Positions 5,619 to 5,734 of a stretch of 5,734 nucleotides of DNA are shown here, in pieces; positions within the stretch are counted from its first letter, which is position 1; the number at the start of each line of letters is the position of its first letter. Source of the stretch: Deltaproteobacteria bacterium (lineage in GTDB: Bacteria > Desulfobacterota > Desulfobulbia > Desulfobulbales > UBA5123). The notes under the pieces were generated by a model that ran no database searches, was not told the DNA's origin, and was given only the letters and a program-made list of their open reading frames with translations. The stretch is taken from positions 1 through 5,734 of the forward strand of contig JAJYKH010000192.1 in NCBI GenBank assembly GCA_021788685.1. The letters are read 5' to 3'. The position numbers and the translations under genes were made by a program.

Positions 5619-5734
5619 TCAGTGACCTCCGGCATGGGCCAGCAGGAGCGAGGGCTCGAGCACCAGCTCCAGGACGATTTTGACGGTGACGGCGAGCACG
5701 ATGATCGCCAGCAGGATCTTCAGCTGATCGCCAT
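5619..5734 (-). CDS. C-terminal end of a TauE/SafE-type sulfite exporter family membrane protein (partial)
   Basis: Only the last 37 codons are in the window. The gene enters from the right edge and ends with TGA at 5621-5619. The visible residues are GDQLKILLAIIVLAVTVKIV followed by a short tail ending LLLAHAGGH. They form one strongly hydrophobic segment (about 20 residues) and a second weaker apolar stretch, as expected for the last membrane helix of a polytopic protein. The TauE/SafE assignment rests partly on this helix and partly on context: TIGR02186 proteins commonly sit next to TauE/SafE transporters, which are multi-helix permeases linked to export of sulfite or organosulfonates. 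The stop lies two bases before the next start codon, so the two genes are almost certainly translated together. The fragment is too short to exclude another membrane family, and the substrate cannot be read from it. Confidence 0.6.
   Translation of the reverse strand, partial: GDQLKILLAIIVLAVTVKIVLELVLEPSLLLAHAGGH
5625..5630 (-). promoter_or_regulatory. Ribosome binding site of the TIGR02186 gene, inside the upstream gene
   Basis: The minus strand reads GGAGGT followed by an 8-base spacer and ATG at 5616. The site lies within the last codons of the upstream membrane protein gene (its final Gly-Gly-His region), which indicates translational coupling and fixes the ATG at 5616 as the start. Confidence 0.8.

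Noticed and set aside
4825..5640. Similar His-containing tails on the transporter (HAGGH) and the TIGR02186 protein (GGGAH)
   Set aside because: The match is too short and rich in Gly to distinguish a shared metal-binding or assembly tail from chance.

Overview
The window is GC-rich bacterial DNA. Every gene I can support lies on the minus strand, so the transcript runs from the right end to the left. Gene order is compact: the 3' end of a TauE/SafE-type membrane transporter, a TIGR02186 (Alph_Pro_TM-like) membrane-anchored periplasmic protein, a large PEP-synthase-like dikinase, a receiver-only response regulator, and a membrane histidine kinase. The protein families, the GC content and a REP-type repeat fit a proteobacterium in the broad sense. 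From memory of similar dikinase sequences I lean towards a deltaproteobacterial/Desulfobacterota lineage, but nothing in the window fixes the taxon.

Layout in transcription order. The TauE/SafE fragment ends at 5619. Two bases later the TIGR02186 gene starts (5616-4825), with its ribosome binding site inside the transporter's last codons. After a 36-base gap comes the 863-residue dikinase-like gene (4788-2197). The only real intergenic space is 2196-2084. It is mostly filled by a 76-base, nearly perfect palindrome made of two inverted REP-like units, each beginning with GTAG (a REPIN); one GTAG supplies the dikinase stop codon. The receiver gene (2083-1670) then overlaps the kinase gene (1673-126) by four bases (ATGA). 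A short GC hairpin with a T run about 40 bases past the kinase stop may be the operon terminator. Positions 1-65 show nothing recognisable.

How the genes may work together (inference). The transporter and TIGR02186 protein look like a membrane pair translated together. The dikinase has the ATP-binding and phosphohistidine domains of PEP synthase, but in place of the PEP/pyruvate TIM barrel it has a roughly 290-residue C-terminal region I cannot assign. Its phosphoryl acceptor is therefore unknown. The kinase has a helical periplasmic sensor region and should phosphorylate the adjacent receiver, which has no output domain, so the signal must pass to a protein partner. The points most worth following are the dikinase's unassigned C-terminal domain, its placement between a sulfite-exporter-type membrane pair and a two-component system, and the REPIN that ends its reading frame.
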